From an uncultured Treponema sp. (GTDB lineage: Bacteria > Spirochaetota > Spirochaetia > Treponematales > Treponemataceae), in contig CAJPOH010000089.1 of the NCBI GenBank assembly GCA_905372205.1, forward strand, positions 1 to 5,312: a stretch of 5,312 nt of DNA, read 5' to 3'. The notes beneath the pieces are model-generated. The model searched no databases, was not told the DNA's origin, and saw only the letters and a program-made list of their open reading frames with translations. Each line of letters starts with the position of its first letter. Position 1 is the first letter of the stretch. This document shows positions 1 through 5,312 of the stretch, piece after piece. The position numbers were made by a program, and so were the translations under genes.

Positions 1-1472
1 TGTTAAACTATAACTATGCAACAAAACAAGTGAACCACGAAATACTTGATTGCTTGCAAGAACTCAGCATTGAACAAGAGTTAATTCCAAAGTATCATGC
101 TTTGTTGAATGGAGAAGCTGTAAATAGAAGTGAAAATAGGATGGTCTTACATCATCTAACTCGAACTAAAGATCTAACTTCAATCTTGCATAACGGAGTA
201 AGCATTCATAATTTCTACTTAACCCAAGCAGAAAGGATTAGACAATTCACTCAAGATGTGCATGATGGTCGCCTTCTTTCTTCTACTGGAAAACCTTTTA
301 CTGATGTGATACAAGTAGGTATAGGGGGATCTGATCTCGGGCCTCGAAGTTTATATCTTGCATTAAAAGATTTTGCTAAAAGCAAAGAATTAACAAAGCT
401 AAATGCCCATTTTATTTCAAATGTAGACCCAGTAGATGGTGTTTCAGTGCTTTCAAAACTTGATGCATCTTCTACACTTTTTATTATTGTTTCTAAAAGT
501 GGCACAACAGAAGAAACACTTGCTAATGAAAGATTAGTTTTAGAATATCTAAAACTAAAAGGCATTAAAGATGTTAAAAAAAACATTGTTGTTGTAACAT
601 CTTCTTCTAGTCCTTTAGCAAAAGATTTGTCATATCTTTCTCATTTTTATATTGACGACAATATTGGGGGACGGTATTCTTCAACTTCTGCATGTGGTGC
701 TTTGATTTTATCACTGAGCTTTGGCAACAAACTTTTTGCTGAGCTTTTAGAAGGTGCAAGAGAAGCAGATAATGACTCCTTAAACCCTAATATACGAGAA
801 AATGCAAGCATGCTTGATGCTGTTATTGGCGTTTATGAAAGAAACATATTAGATTGTAGAGCAACAGCTATCTTGCCATACACTCAATGCCTTTCTCGTT
901 TTCCTGCTCATTTGCAACAACTAGACATGGAATCTAGTGGTAAATCTTGCAATCGATATTTTGAAAAGCTTGAATATCCTGCTGGCTCTATAATCTTTGG
1001 TGAAGCAGGTACAAATGGACAACATTCTTTCTATCAATTTCTGCATCAAAGTAAAGAAATTATTTCTTTGCAATTTATAGCTTTTAAGGATAGCCCTGTA
1101 TATCAACAGTCAACTGATAAAGAAGCTGAATATATGAAGACAATCAACGAAAATCATAAGAAACTATTAAGAAATCTCATTGCACAAATATATGCTTTTG
1201 CAATTGGTAAAGATAGTGAAAATAACAATAAACACTTTTGTGGAGAGCGTCCTTCTTCGCTTTTATACGGCAAAAAACTTGATGGAAAAACACTGGGAGC
1301 TTTGCTTTCTCATTTTGAAAACAAAGTGATGTTTCAAGGTTTTGCTTGGAACATAAATAGCTTTGATCAAGAAGGAGTTGAACTAGGTAAAACGATTGTT
1401 AAAAAGATTGCAAGAGGGAAAGATGTAGATGAAGTGCTACAAGCATATACAGCCTTATTAGATTTGTTATGA
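1..1472 (+). CDS. pgi: Glucose-6-phosphate isomerase, 5'-truncated by the window edge
   Basis: Interconverts glucose 6-phosphate and fructose 6-phosphate in the cytoplasm (glycolysis and gluconeogenesis). The frame is open to the left edge: codons from base 3 read LNYNYATKQ before a GTG at base 30, and this run resembles the N-terminal part of Pgi, so the GTG is probably internal. About 490 residues are visible; the family is usually near 530-550, so some 40-60 N-terminal residues are missing. Numbering from the GTG, the motifs are GIGGSDLGP (97-105), the phosphate-binding SKSGTTEET (155-163), the first family signature DNIGGRYSSTSACG (210-223), GEAGTNGQHSF (324-334) with catalytic-type Glu325 and His332, and the second signature from Gly437 to Lys454 containing FDQEGVE. 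All key residues are present and the C-terminus is complete. It is convergent with the protease gene; its promoter lies outside the window. Identity is secure. Confidence 0.97.
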   Translation, partial: LNYNYATKQVNHEILDCLQELSIEQELIPKYHALLNGEAVNRSENRMVLHHLTRTKDLTSILHNGVSIHNFYLTQAERIRQFTQDVHDGRLLSSTGKPFTDVIQVGIGGSDLGPRSLYLALKDFAKSKELTKLNAHFISNVDPVDGVSVLSKLDASSTLFIIVSKSGTTEETLANERLVLEYLKLKGIKDVKKNIVVVTSSSSPLAKDLSYLSHFYIDDNIGGRYSSTSACGALILSLSFGNKLFAELLEGAREADNDSLNPNIRENASMLDAVIGVYERNILDCRATAILPYTQCLSRFPAHLQQLDMESSGKSCNRYFEKLEYPAGSIIFGEAGTNGQHSFYQFLHQSKEIISLQFIAFKDSPVYQQSTDKEAEYMKTINENHKKLLRNLIAQIYAFAIGKDSENNNKHFCGERPSSLLYGKKLDGKTLGALLSHFENKVMFQGFAWNINSFDQEGVELGKTIVKKIARGKDVDEVLQAYTALLDLL

Positions 1473-1476
1473 TGTG

Positions 1477-1497
1477 GCTCTTTTTCAAGGAGCTTTT
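1477..1497 (+). terminator. Probable intrinsic terminator of pgi
   Basis: Starting 5 bases after the pgi stop, GCTCTTT (1477-1483) pairs with AAGGAGC (1487-1493), with one G-T wobble, across a 3-base TTC loop. Four Ts follow (1494-1497). Position and direction suit the end of pgi, but the stem is only 7 bp and the T-tract is short, so it may be a modest terminator. Confidence 0.55.
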
Positions 1498-1518
1498 GTG
1501 ATAGCAACTGTAACAATG

Positions 1519-1555
1519 AAAAAAGGCTAGAGAGGCATTAAACTTCTCTAGCCTT
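1519..1555 (-). terminator. Intrinsic terminator of the HtrA-like protease gene
   Basis: AAGGCTAGAGA (1523-1533) is perfectly complementary to TCTCTAGCCTT (1545-1555), giving an 11-bp stem with an 11-base spacer that can add a G-T and a G-C pair. On the minus strand the hairpin runs directly into six Ts (bases 1524 to 1519). It begins about 10 bases downstream of the protease stop. The plus-strand flank (AAACTTTAAAC) is not a T-run, so it mainly serves the minus-strand gene. Confidence 0.88.
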
Positions 1556-1565
1556 AAACTTTAAA

Positions 1566-3056
1566 CTAGTTTTTCTTAAATCTTACTGTAGAAAGATTTT
1601 GCCCTTCTCTAATAATATCAAACCATACTTCTTTAGAAGCTACAGAAAGTTCTTTGTAGAACTCTGCTATGTTTGATATTTTTCTATCGCATACTCCAAC
1701 AATCACATCGGACTGTTTTAAGCCCATTATGATGCCCGGACTTTTTGGTAAGATGCTCGCTATTACCACACCCTTTTGTCCTTTTTCTAGTTTTAATTTT
1801 TCTATAACTTCATCAGTTATAGGAACTGGTGTAAAGCCAGGCCATAACTTAGATGAGTTTTCAACAATTTTTTCATCACGTGCTTCTATCTTTGCCTCAA
1901 TCGTAATGGTTTTGCTACCTCTAATCACCTTAAAGACTGCAGTTTCCCCTGCAAGAAGATCACCAACATCTCTGACAAGGTTATCAACAGACTTTATATG
2001 CTTTCCATTCAACTCAATTATGAAGTCACCTGGCATTATTCCTGCCTTGTCCGCAGGAGAACCTAGAAAAACTTGAGCAGCCAATGCACCTTCACCATTT
2101 TCTACCTTTAAACTTGCTAAAAAATCTTTGTCAACTTGAACTAATTGCACACCTAACCAACCATATTGCAAAGCACCATTGTTGATGAAGTCATCAATAG
2201 CTTTTTTTACATTATTTATTGGTATAGAAAAACCTAAACCTTGCGAACCACCACTTGAAGAAGCAATCCAAGTGTTTATCCCAATAACTTCGCCATAGAT
2301 ATTTACTAAGGGACCACCTGAGTTACCCTGATTGATTGCAGCATCTGTTTGTATAAAATCATTCACATTTCCCTTGTTTGGTCCACCATGTCTTCCCACA
2401 GCACTAATCATTCCTTGTGTTACACTAGAAACATATCCCATAGGAGAGCCTATAGCAAAAGCCAAATCACCTACCTGCACTTCATCAGAATCTCCCAACT
2501 TTGCAAGTGGAATATCTTCAGTTGACTCAAAAGAAACTAACGCAATATCTTTTCGTGTATCAGAACCAATGAGCTTTGCTTTTATTTCTTTACCCCCATA
2601 AAGCATTACAGAGATATCAGTTGCATTGCCAATTACATGTTGGTTGGTTAGTGCATAATACGTGTTCCCTGCTTTTCGCACAATAAAACCTGAACCCATA
2701 CCTTGTGCTTTATATTCTCGCGTGCCACCTTCTTCATCATCTCCATCAGGATTGCCAAAAAAGAAATGAAAAGGAGAATTACCAAAACCAAAGGGATCTT
2801 TTATCTTTCGCATTTCAACTACATCTATTGTTACAACAGAAGGTAAAACAGAGCTTGTCAACTCTCTATTGGCTTGTTGCATTTTCTCTAAAAATGCAAC
2901 AGAATCTTTAGAAAGGGAAGATGTTTTTACAGTATCCGCAAAAACAGTGCCAGCTTCTGTGTCATTAAAACACTTTGCAGAAATTAATGAAAACGAAAGA
3001 ATTGCAACAAGCAAAAACCATACTAGGTTTGAATGCCTTTTATTGATACCTTGCAT
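1566..3056 (-). CDS. htrA: HtrA/DegP-family periplasmic serine protease with two PDZ domains
   Basis: A 496-residue S1C (HtrA/Deg) protease that would degrade or refold damaged envelope proteins in the periplasm. The N-terminus has basic residues, then a hydrophobic segment (about 10-27), fitting a signal peptide or uncleaved anchor. The trypsin-like domain covers about 65-285, with the triad His140 (TNQHVIG), Asp170 (TRKDIALV) and Ser246 in GNSGGP (244-249), so it should be active. A Gly/Asp/Glu-rich insertion at about 100-115 lies where HtrA proteases have the variable LA loop. PDZ1 starts near YGWLGVQL (298-305) and runs to about 395. PDZ2, more divergent, covers about 405-493. The length suits the DegP/DegQ/MucD class. 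The ATG is supported by AGGAGG (3069-3064) seven bases upstream. The gene is last in the minus-strand cluster, followed by a good terminator. The DegP, DegQ or MucD subtype cannot be decided from sequence alone. Confidence 0.95.
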   Translation of the reverse strand: MQGINKRHSNLVWFLLVAILSFSLISAKCFNDTEAGTVFADTVKTSSLSKDSVAFLEKMQQANRELTSSVLPSVVTIDVVEMRKIKDPFGFGNSPFHFFFGNPDGDDEEGGTREYKAQGMGSGFIVRKAGNTYYALTNQHVIGNATDISVMLYGGKEIKAKLIGSDTRKDIALVSFESTEDIPLAKLGDSDEVQVGDLAFAIGSPMGYVSSVTQGMISAVGRHGGPNKGNVNDFIQTDAAINQGNSGGPLVNIYGEVIGINTWIASSSGGSQGLGFSIPINNVKKAIDDFINNGALQYGWLGVQLVQVDKDFLASLKVENGEGALAAQVFLGSPADKAGIMPGDFIIELNGKHIKSVDNLVRDVGDLLAGETAVFKVIRGSKTITIEAKIEARDEKIVENSSKLWPGFTPVPITDEVIEKLKLEKGQKGVVIASILPKSPGIIMGLKQSDVIVGVCDRKISNIAEFYKELSVASKEVWFDIIREGQNLSTVRFKKN

Positions 3057-3124
3057 ACAAACGCCTCCTATGAGTTTATTTTAAGTTTTTTTGAAAAATA
3101 TTTGAACAATCGCTTGAATTATTT

Positions 3125-3160
3125 GATAAGAACTCAAGTGTTTTCACGGTAATTCTTATC
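3125..3160 (-). promoter_or_regulatory. Hairpin-forming inverted repeat upstream of htrA
   Basis: GATAAGAA (3125-3132) and TTCTTATC (3153-3160) are perfect 8-bp arms. On the minus strand the stem can extend by a T-G and a T-A pair. A 3x3 internal loop then leads to a GTG/CAC stem closed by an AAAA tetraloop. It lies 69 to 104 bases upstream of the htrA ATG, in the 132-base gap after maf. The minus-strand 3' flank (AAATAATTC) is not a T-tract, so this is not a standard terminator. It could be an operator or a structured 5' leader. It does not match the CIRCE heat-shock consensus. Confidence 0.45.
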
Positions 3161-3188
3161 GACTAGAATAAAAAAAACAGCTACGTGT

Positions 3189-3806
3189 TTAGGTTACAAC
3201 GGAACTTGATGGTTGAAATATTAATGAAAAAACATTACCACATAAAGATTTAAGACATGAATAGAATTCATAAAGTGGAAAACCTACAACACCTGAGTAA
3301 GAACCTTCTATTTTTTCTATAAACAATGAGGCAATCCCTTGAATCTTATATCCACCTGCAACGTCCTTCCAATCATTTGTTTTTAAATATTCTTCTATCT
3401 CCCACTTTTCAAGTTTTTTGAAAAATACTTTACTTATTGATGAAGCTTGTTCCATCTTCTTTGTTTCTGTGTTTAGCAGGGCAATTGATGAAATAACAAG
3501 ATGAGAGGAATTAGAATATGATGAAATCATAATTTTTGCCTCTTCCTGTGTTTTAGGTTTACCAAAAATAACTCCTGAAACATCAATTAAAGTATCTGCA
3601 CCAATTATGATATTTTTTCCATCATTATATTTTTGAGCAACACTTTCCATCTTTGCGAATGCTCTTTTTTGAGTGAGAATAAGAGAAGATGCATCTTGTA
3701 TCTTCTCTTCATTACAGACAGGAATCTCAACCTCAAACGAAGAAACAATCTTTGAAAGCAATTCCTTTCTATTTTTTGATGAAGAAGCTAAAACTAAAGT
3801 GTACAT
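3189..3806 (-). CDS. maf: Maf-family nucleoside triphosphate pyrophosphatase
   Basis: A 205-residue cytoplasmic protein of the Maf/HAM1-like fold, a family that hydrolyses non-canonical or selected NTPs (dTTP/UTP or 7-methyl-GTP types) to monophosphates; older names call it septum formation inhibitor. Visible motifs are the N-terminal LASSSKNRKELL (6-17), catalytic-type Asp71 in GADT (69-72), GKPKT (82-86), SHLV with His102, AGGYKIQG (150-157) and GSYSGVVGFP (168-177). Length is normal. Several usually conserved positions differ: the SPRR run reads SKNR, a Thr-Gly after the central His reads Ser-Ser (106-107), and the DKAG lysine is Val149. The ATG is fixed by the family N-terminus, yet no Shine-Dalgarno precedes it; a terminator T-tract ends 4 bases upstream. 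Family assignment is firm; substrate and activity are not. No clear terminator follows, only a weak A/T hairpin with a run of Ts near 3172-3186. Confidence 0.9.
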   Translation of the reverse strand: MYTLVLASSSKNRKELLSKIVSSFEVEIPVCNEEKIQDASSLILTQKRAFAKMESVAQKYNDGKNIIIGADTLIDVSGVIFGKPKTQEEAKIMISSYSNSSHLVISSIALLNTETKKMEQASSISKVFFKKLEKWEIEEYLKTNDWKDVAGGYKIQGIASLFIEKIEGSYSGVVGFPLYEFYSCLKSLCGNVFSLIFQPSSSVVT

Positions 3807-3810
3807 CGAT

Positions 3811-3848
3811 AAAAAAACTGACTAATCTTAACTAGATTAGTCAGTTTT
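3811..3848 (-). terminator. Strong intrinsic terminator after the HEAT-repeat gene, abutting maf
   Basis: AAAACTGACTAATC (3814-3827) and GATTAGTCAGTTTT (3835-3848) are perfect 14-bp arms around a 7-base loop. On the minus strand the 3' arm merges into seven Ts (3817 to 3811). It starts 16 bases after the HEAT gene stop, as expected for its terminator. Its T-tract ends only 4 bases before the maf ATG, so it occupies the whole position where a maf ribosome-binding site would be. Confidence 0.9.
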
Positions 3849-3864
3849 AAGTTTTGACAGATGT

Positions 3865-4572
3865 TTATTTACTTTTTGTATCCACACCTGTTATAGATTT
3901 TAAAAGAGTTAAGGCTCTTTCTCTTACAGGTGTAACGTAGCTATAATTAGAAGCAATTCTCACAATTCCATCAACCATAGCCTTTTTATTTTCTACTTTT
4001 GGAAGAATCTTTTCATAGGTATTTAATATTTCGAGAGCTAAAGAACTAGTAGGATTTATCACATCAAATTTACGATTAATCCAATTGATCATATCAACAG
4101 CCTCATCTCCATCATTAAAGCCCAATTCTCCAATTGAATGCACTGCAGCAGAAACTACGGATGGCTCATTATCAGCATACATAACACGCACTAATGTTTT
4201 CATTGCATCTTTTGTTCCCATCTTGCCTAATAATTCGCATGCTTTAAGCCTAATATCAGGATAATTATTCATTGCACGTCCGTTTTCATATATAACTGTG
4301 GAAAGACCAACAGTTGCAAGACTATCCAACGCACGCACTACATCTTGAGAAACTTTCCCCTTTTCAATAGCATCTTGAATGTACTGCAAAGCAACAAGCT
4401 TTGTATCTCTTCCCTCAGCCGTAACCATTTCTTTTATGATAACACCCTCAATGGAATTAAGATAAGCTTCCTCGACAGTCATGAGAGAATCATCACTCCC
4501 CTTGTTTTGAGAAAAAGCAGAGAACGAAACTGCAACAAAAAAAACTGTAAGCAAAAATAATTTATTTCGCAT
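3865..4572 (-). CDS. Secreted HEAT-repeat protein of unknown function
   Basis: A 235-residue protein starting with a clear signal peptide: basic MRNK, a hydrophobic stretch (5-20) and a likely signal peptidase I site near AFSQ (19-22). There is no lipobox Cys, so it should be periplasmic and not lipidated. The rest is almost entirely helical, with HEAT/armadillo-like units. The clearest lie at about 104-135 (YPDIRLKACELLGKMGT, then a second helix) and 136-168 (EPSVVSAAVHSIGELG, then a second helix). Weaker ones lie at about 55-90, 174-205 and 213-231. Such repeats are usually protein-binding scaffolds; no catalytic motif is visible. The ATG has AAGGAGG eight bases upstream. A promoter-like pair lies in the preceding gap and a strong terminator follows, so it may be a single-gene unit or the end of a transcript from the lipoprotein gene. 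I do not recognise a named family member. Confidence 0.82.
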   Translation of the reverse strand: MRNKLFLLTVFFVAVSFSAFSQNKGSDDSLMTVEEAYLNSIEGVIIKEMVTAEGRDTKLVALQYIQDAIEKGKVSQDVVRALDSLATVGLSTVIYENGRAMNNYPDIRLKACELLGKMGTKDAMKTLVRVMYADNEPSVVSAAVHSIGELGFNDGDEAVDMINWINRKFDVINPTSSLALEILNTYEKILPKVENKKAMVDGIVRIASNYSYVTPVRERALTLLKSITGVDTKSK

Positions 4573-4615
4573 TCTAACAACCTCCTTAGGTTCATTAATA
4601 CTGTAATGCTATCAA

Positions 4616-4657
4616 TATAATAGCTTATTTTTTATTTTTGGACAATAAGCTATTATA
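4616..4657. repeat. 14-bp perfect inverted repeat between the lipoprotein and HEAT genes
   Basis: TATAATAGCTTATT (4616-4629) and AATAAGCTATTATA (4644-4657) are perfect complements with a 14-base T-rich spacer. It starts 4 bases after the lipoprotein stop on the minus strand, where a terminator would be. The minus-strand flank is only TTGATAGC, so the T-tract is missing. It may be a weak terminator, an mRNA 3'-end stabiliser or an operator, and a promoter-like pair lies within it. Confidence 0.7.
4617..4645 (-). promoter_or_regulatory. Candidate sigma-70-type promoter for the HEAT-repeat gene
   Basis: On the minus strand, TTGTCC (4645-4640) is followed after exactly 17 bases by TATTAT (4622-4617). 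These match 4/6 and 5/6 of the -35 and -10 consensus. Predicted initiation near 4609-4611 would give a leader of about 37-39 bases that includes the AAGGAGG ribosome-binding site. AT-rich DNA gives such matches by chance, so this remains a prediction. A perfect TATAAT also occurs on this strand at 4657-4652, without a good -35. Confidence 0.42.
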
Positions 4658-4661
4658 GGGC

Positions 4662-5276
4662 TTATGTTCTAGGAACGAGAAGCCACTTTTCATTGATTTT
4701 TTCTAAATTATAAACTAGAAGCTCCTTACCTTTTGTAAACATAATCACGTTTACTTTGACTGGAGAGAGAAATTTAATATCGTCAACCTTTATGTTTTGG
4801 CGAGAAGGAACAAACACATAATTGAAAAAATCTTTAAGATTGTTAAGTTTTAGCCCTTTTACAGGCAATGTATCAGAAGTTGATTTTAAGACTGAAGGTT
4901 TTGAATAAGTCTCTTTATACTCATTTGACAAAAACTTAAGCCAAGTAGAATAATTTTTTGATGACGTTGTTTTATTCAATTCTTCAACTACAACTTTGAT
5001 TTCGCTCATTGTATCATTATAATTCTTTTTTGTAATTTTTACTTCACCAAATTCTGCAATAACCTCATTTTCATGAGATACATCCTCTACTTCGTGCTCA
5101 ACTTTTTTAACTTCTACAACAACGCTCTCTTTCTCTACTTCATTAACCATAGCCTCTTCAACGTGAGACTCTTCCATATTTGTCTCTTCAATATTTTCGT
5201 CTAATTTCTTGGGCATTGTTTCACAGGCAAAAAAACACATTCCAACAAAAATGAAAACATAATACAACCTTCGCAC
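4662..5276 (-). CDS. Predicted lipoprotein with an acidic stalk, unknown function
   Basis: A 204-residue protein. Residues 1-17 form a signal peptide (MRR plus a hydrophobic run) ending in FFAC with Cys18, a relaxed lipobox typical of spirochaetes, so it is probably lipidated and membrane-anchored. Residues 22-75 are very acidic (18 Glu/Asp in 26-71 against three Lys) and rich in Glu-Val pairs, which suggests an extended or helical stalk. Residues 80-204 look globular, with helices at about 85-105 and 109-120, then alternating hydrophobic strands ending in KWLLVPRT. The shape recalls NTF2-like or similar small alpha+beta domains, but I see no diagnostic motif. The start is GTG, supported by AGGAG (5288-5284) seven bases upstream; the next Met (13) would destroy the signal peptide. 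It precedes the HEAT-repeat gene by 89 bases. I do not recognise a named family. Confidence 0.78.
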   Translation of the reverse strand: MRRLYYVFIFVGMCFFACETMPKKLDENIEETNMEESHVEEAMVNEVEKESVVVEVKKVEHEVEDVSHENEVIAEFGEVKITKKNYNDTMSEIKVVVEELNKTTSSKNYSTWLKFLSNEYKETYSKPSVLKSTSDTLPVKGLKLNNLKDFFNYVFVPSRQNIKVDDIKFLSPVKVNVIMFTKGKELLVYNLEKINEKWLLVPRT

Positions 5277-5283
5277 TGTTAAT

Positions 5284-5288
5284 CTCCT
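5284..5288 (-). promoter_or_regulatory. Ribosome-binding site fixing the GTG start of the lipoprotein
   Basis: On the minus strand AGGAG lies seven bases before the GTG at 5276-5274. No in-frame ATG at this position keeps the signal peptide, so this site decides the start. AT-rich hexamers such as TAATAT just upstream could be a -10 element, but the matching -35 would lie outside the window. Confidence 0.7.
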
Positions 5289-5312
5289 ACTCTATATATT
5301 AAAGCATAATAG

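Noticed and set aside
30..32. GTG at base 30 as the true pgi start
   Set aside because: The frame is open upstream to the window edge, the upstream codons look like Pgi sequence, no Shine-Dalgarno precedes the GTG, and starting here would leave the protein about 50 residues short.
251..586. Minus-strand open frame of 111 codons inside pgi
   Set aside because: Antisense to the conserved sugar-isomerase domain of pgi, Ser/Phe-rich shadow composition, and no start signal. The frame at 921-1106 is rejected for the same reason, as is the plus-strand frame at 4345-4560 inside the HEAT gene.
1669..2076. Plus-strand open frame of 135 codons inside the protease gene
   Set aside because: It lies antisense to the catalytic-to-PDZ part of a clear HtrA gene, has no ribosome-binding site and resembles no protein. 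The same applies to the plus-strand frames at 2332-2601, 2705-2911 and 2869-3084.
3172..3186. AAACA/TGTTT hairpin with a run of Ts just after the maf stop, as a maf terminator
   Set aside because: The stem is only 5 bp, mostly A-T, and uses part of the T-run itself. It is too weak to call as a terminator.
3057..3188. A sigma-70 promoter for htrA in the gap after maf
   Set aside because: Several TTG-containing -35-like and AT-rich -10-like hexamers exist on the minus strand, but none combine good matches with 16-18 base spacing at a sensible distance from the start.
3853..3881. Plus-strand TTGACA with a TGTATC 17 bases downstream
   Set aside because: The -35 is perfect, but the -10 is poor and it would drive only antisense RNA into the HEAT-repeat gene. 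Probably chance in AT-rich DNA.

Overview
The window is AT-rich (about one third G+C by eye) and carries five protein genes. It reads most easily as a chromosomal piece of a low-GC spirochaete, probably Treponema or a close relative. The grounds are the general likeness of the glucose-6-phosphate isomerase to treponemal Pgi as I remember it, a relaxed Phe-Phe-Ala-Cys lipobox of spirochaetal style, and a two-PDZ HtrA protease. This placement is inference from memory, not a search result.

Layout. Bases 1-1472 (+) hold pgi, cut by the left edge. A 93-base convergent gap has a short hairpin facing pgi and a strong terminator facing htrA. From there to the right edge every gene lies on the minus strand. 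In transcription order these are an acidic GTG-initiated lipoprotein (5276-4662), a secreted HEAT-repeat protein (4572-3865), a Maf-family nucleotide pyrophosphatase (3806-3189) and the HtrA/DegP-like protease (3056-1566). The gaps between them are 89, 58 and 132 bases, and each contains a perfect inverted repeat. The minus-strand genes therefore look like a cluster of partly independent units rather than one tight operon.

How the genes fit together. Pgi is central glycolysis. Three of the four minus-strand products carry export signals: a lipid-anchored protein, a secreted repeat scaffold and a periplasmic quality-control protease. Maf is cytoplasmic house-cleaning. A shared envelope role for the lipoprotein and HEAT protein is plausible from adjacency only.

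I see no tRNA, rRNA, CRISPR array, insertion sequence or phage gene, and no stretch over 300 bases without a gene. I found no clear new multi-gene system. The most notable signals are in the gaps: a 14-bp-arm terminator ending 4 bases before a maf start that has no Shine-Dalgarno, a 14-bp inverted repeat holding a promoter-like pair, and a hairpin upstream of htrA.
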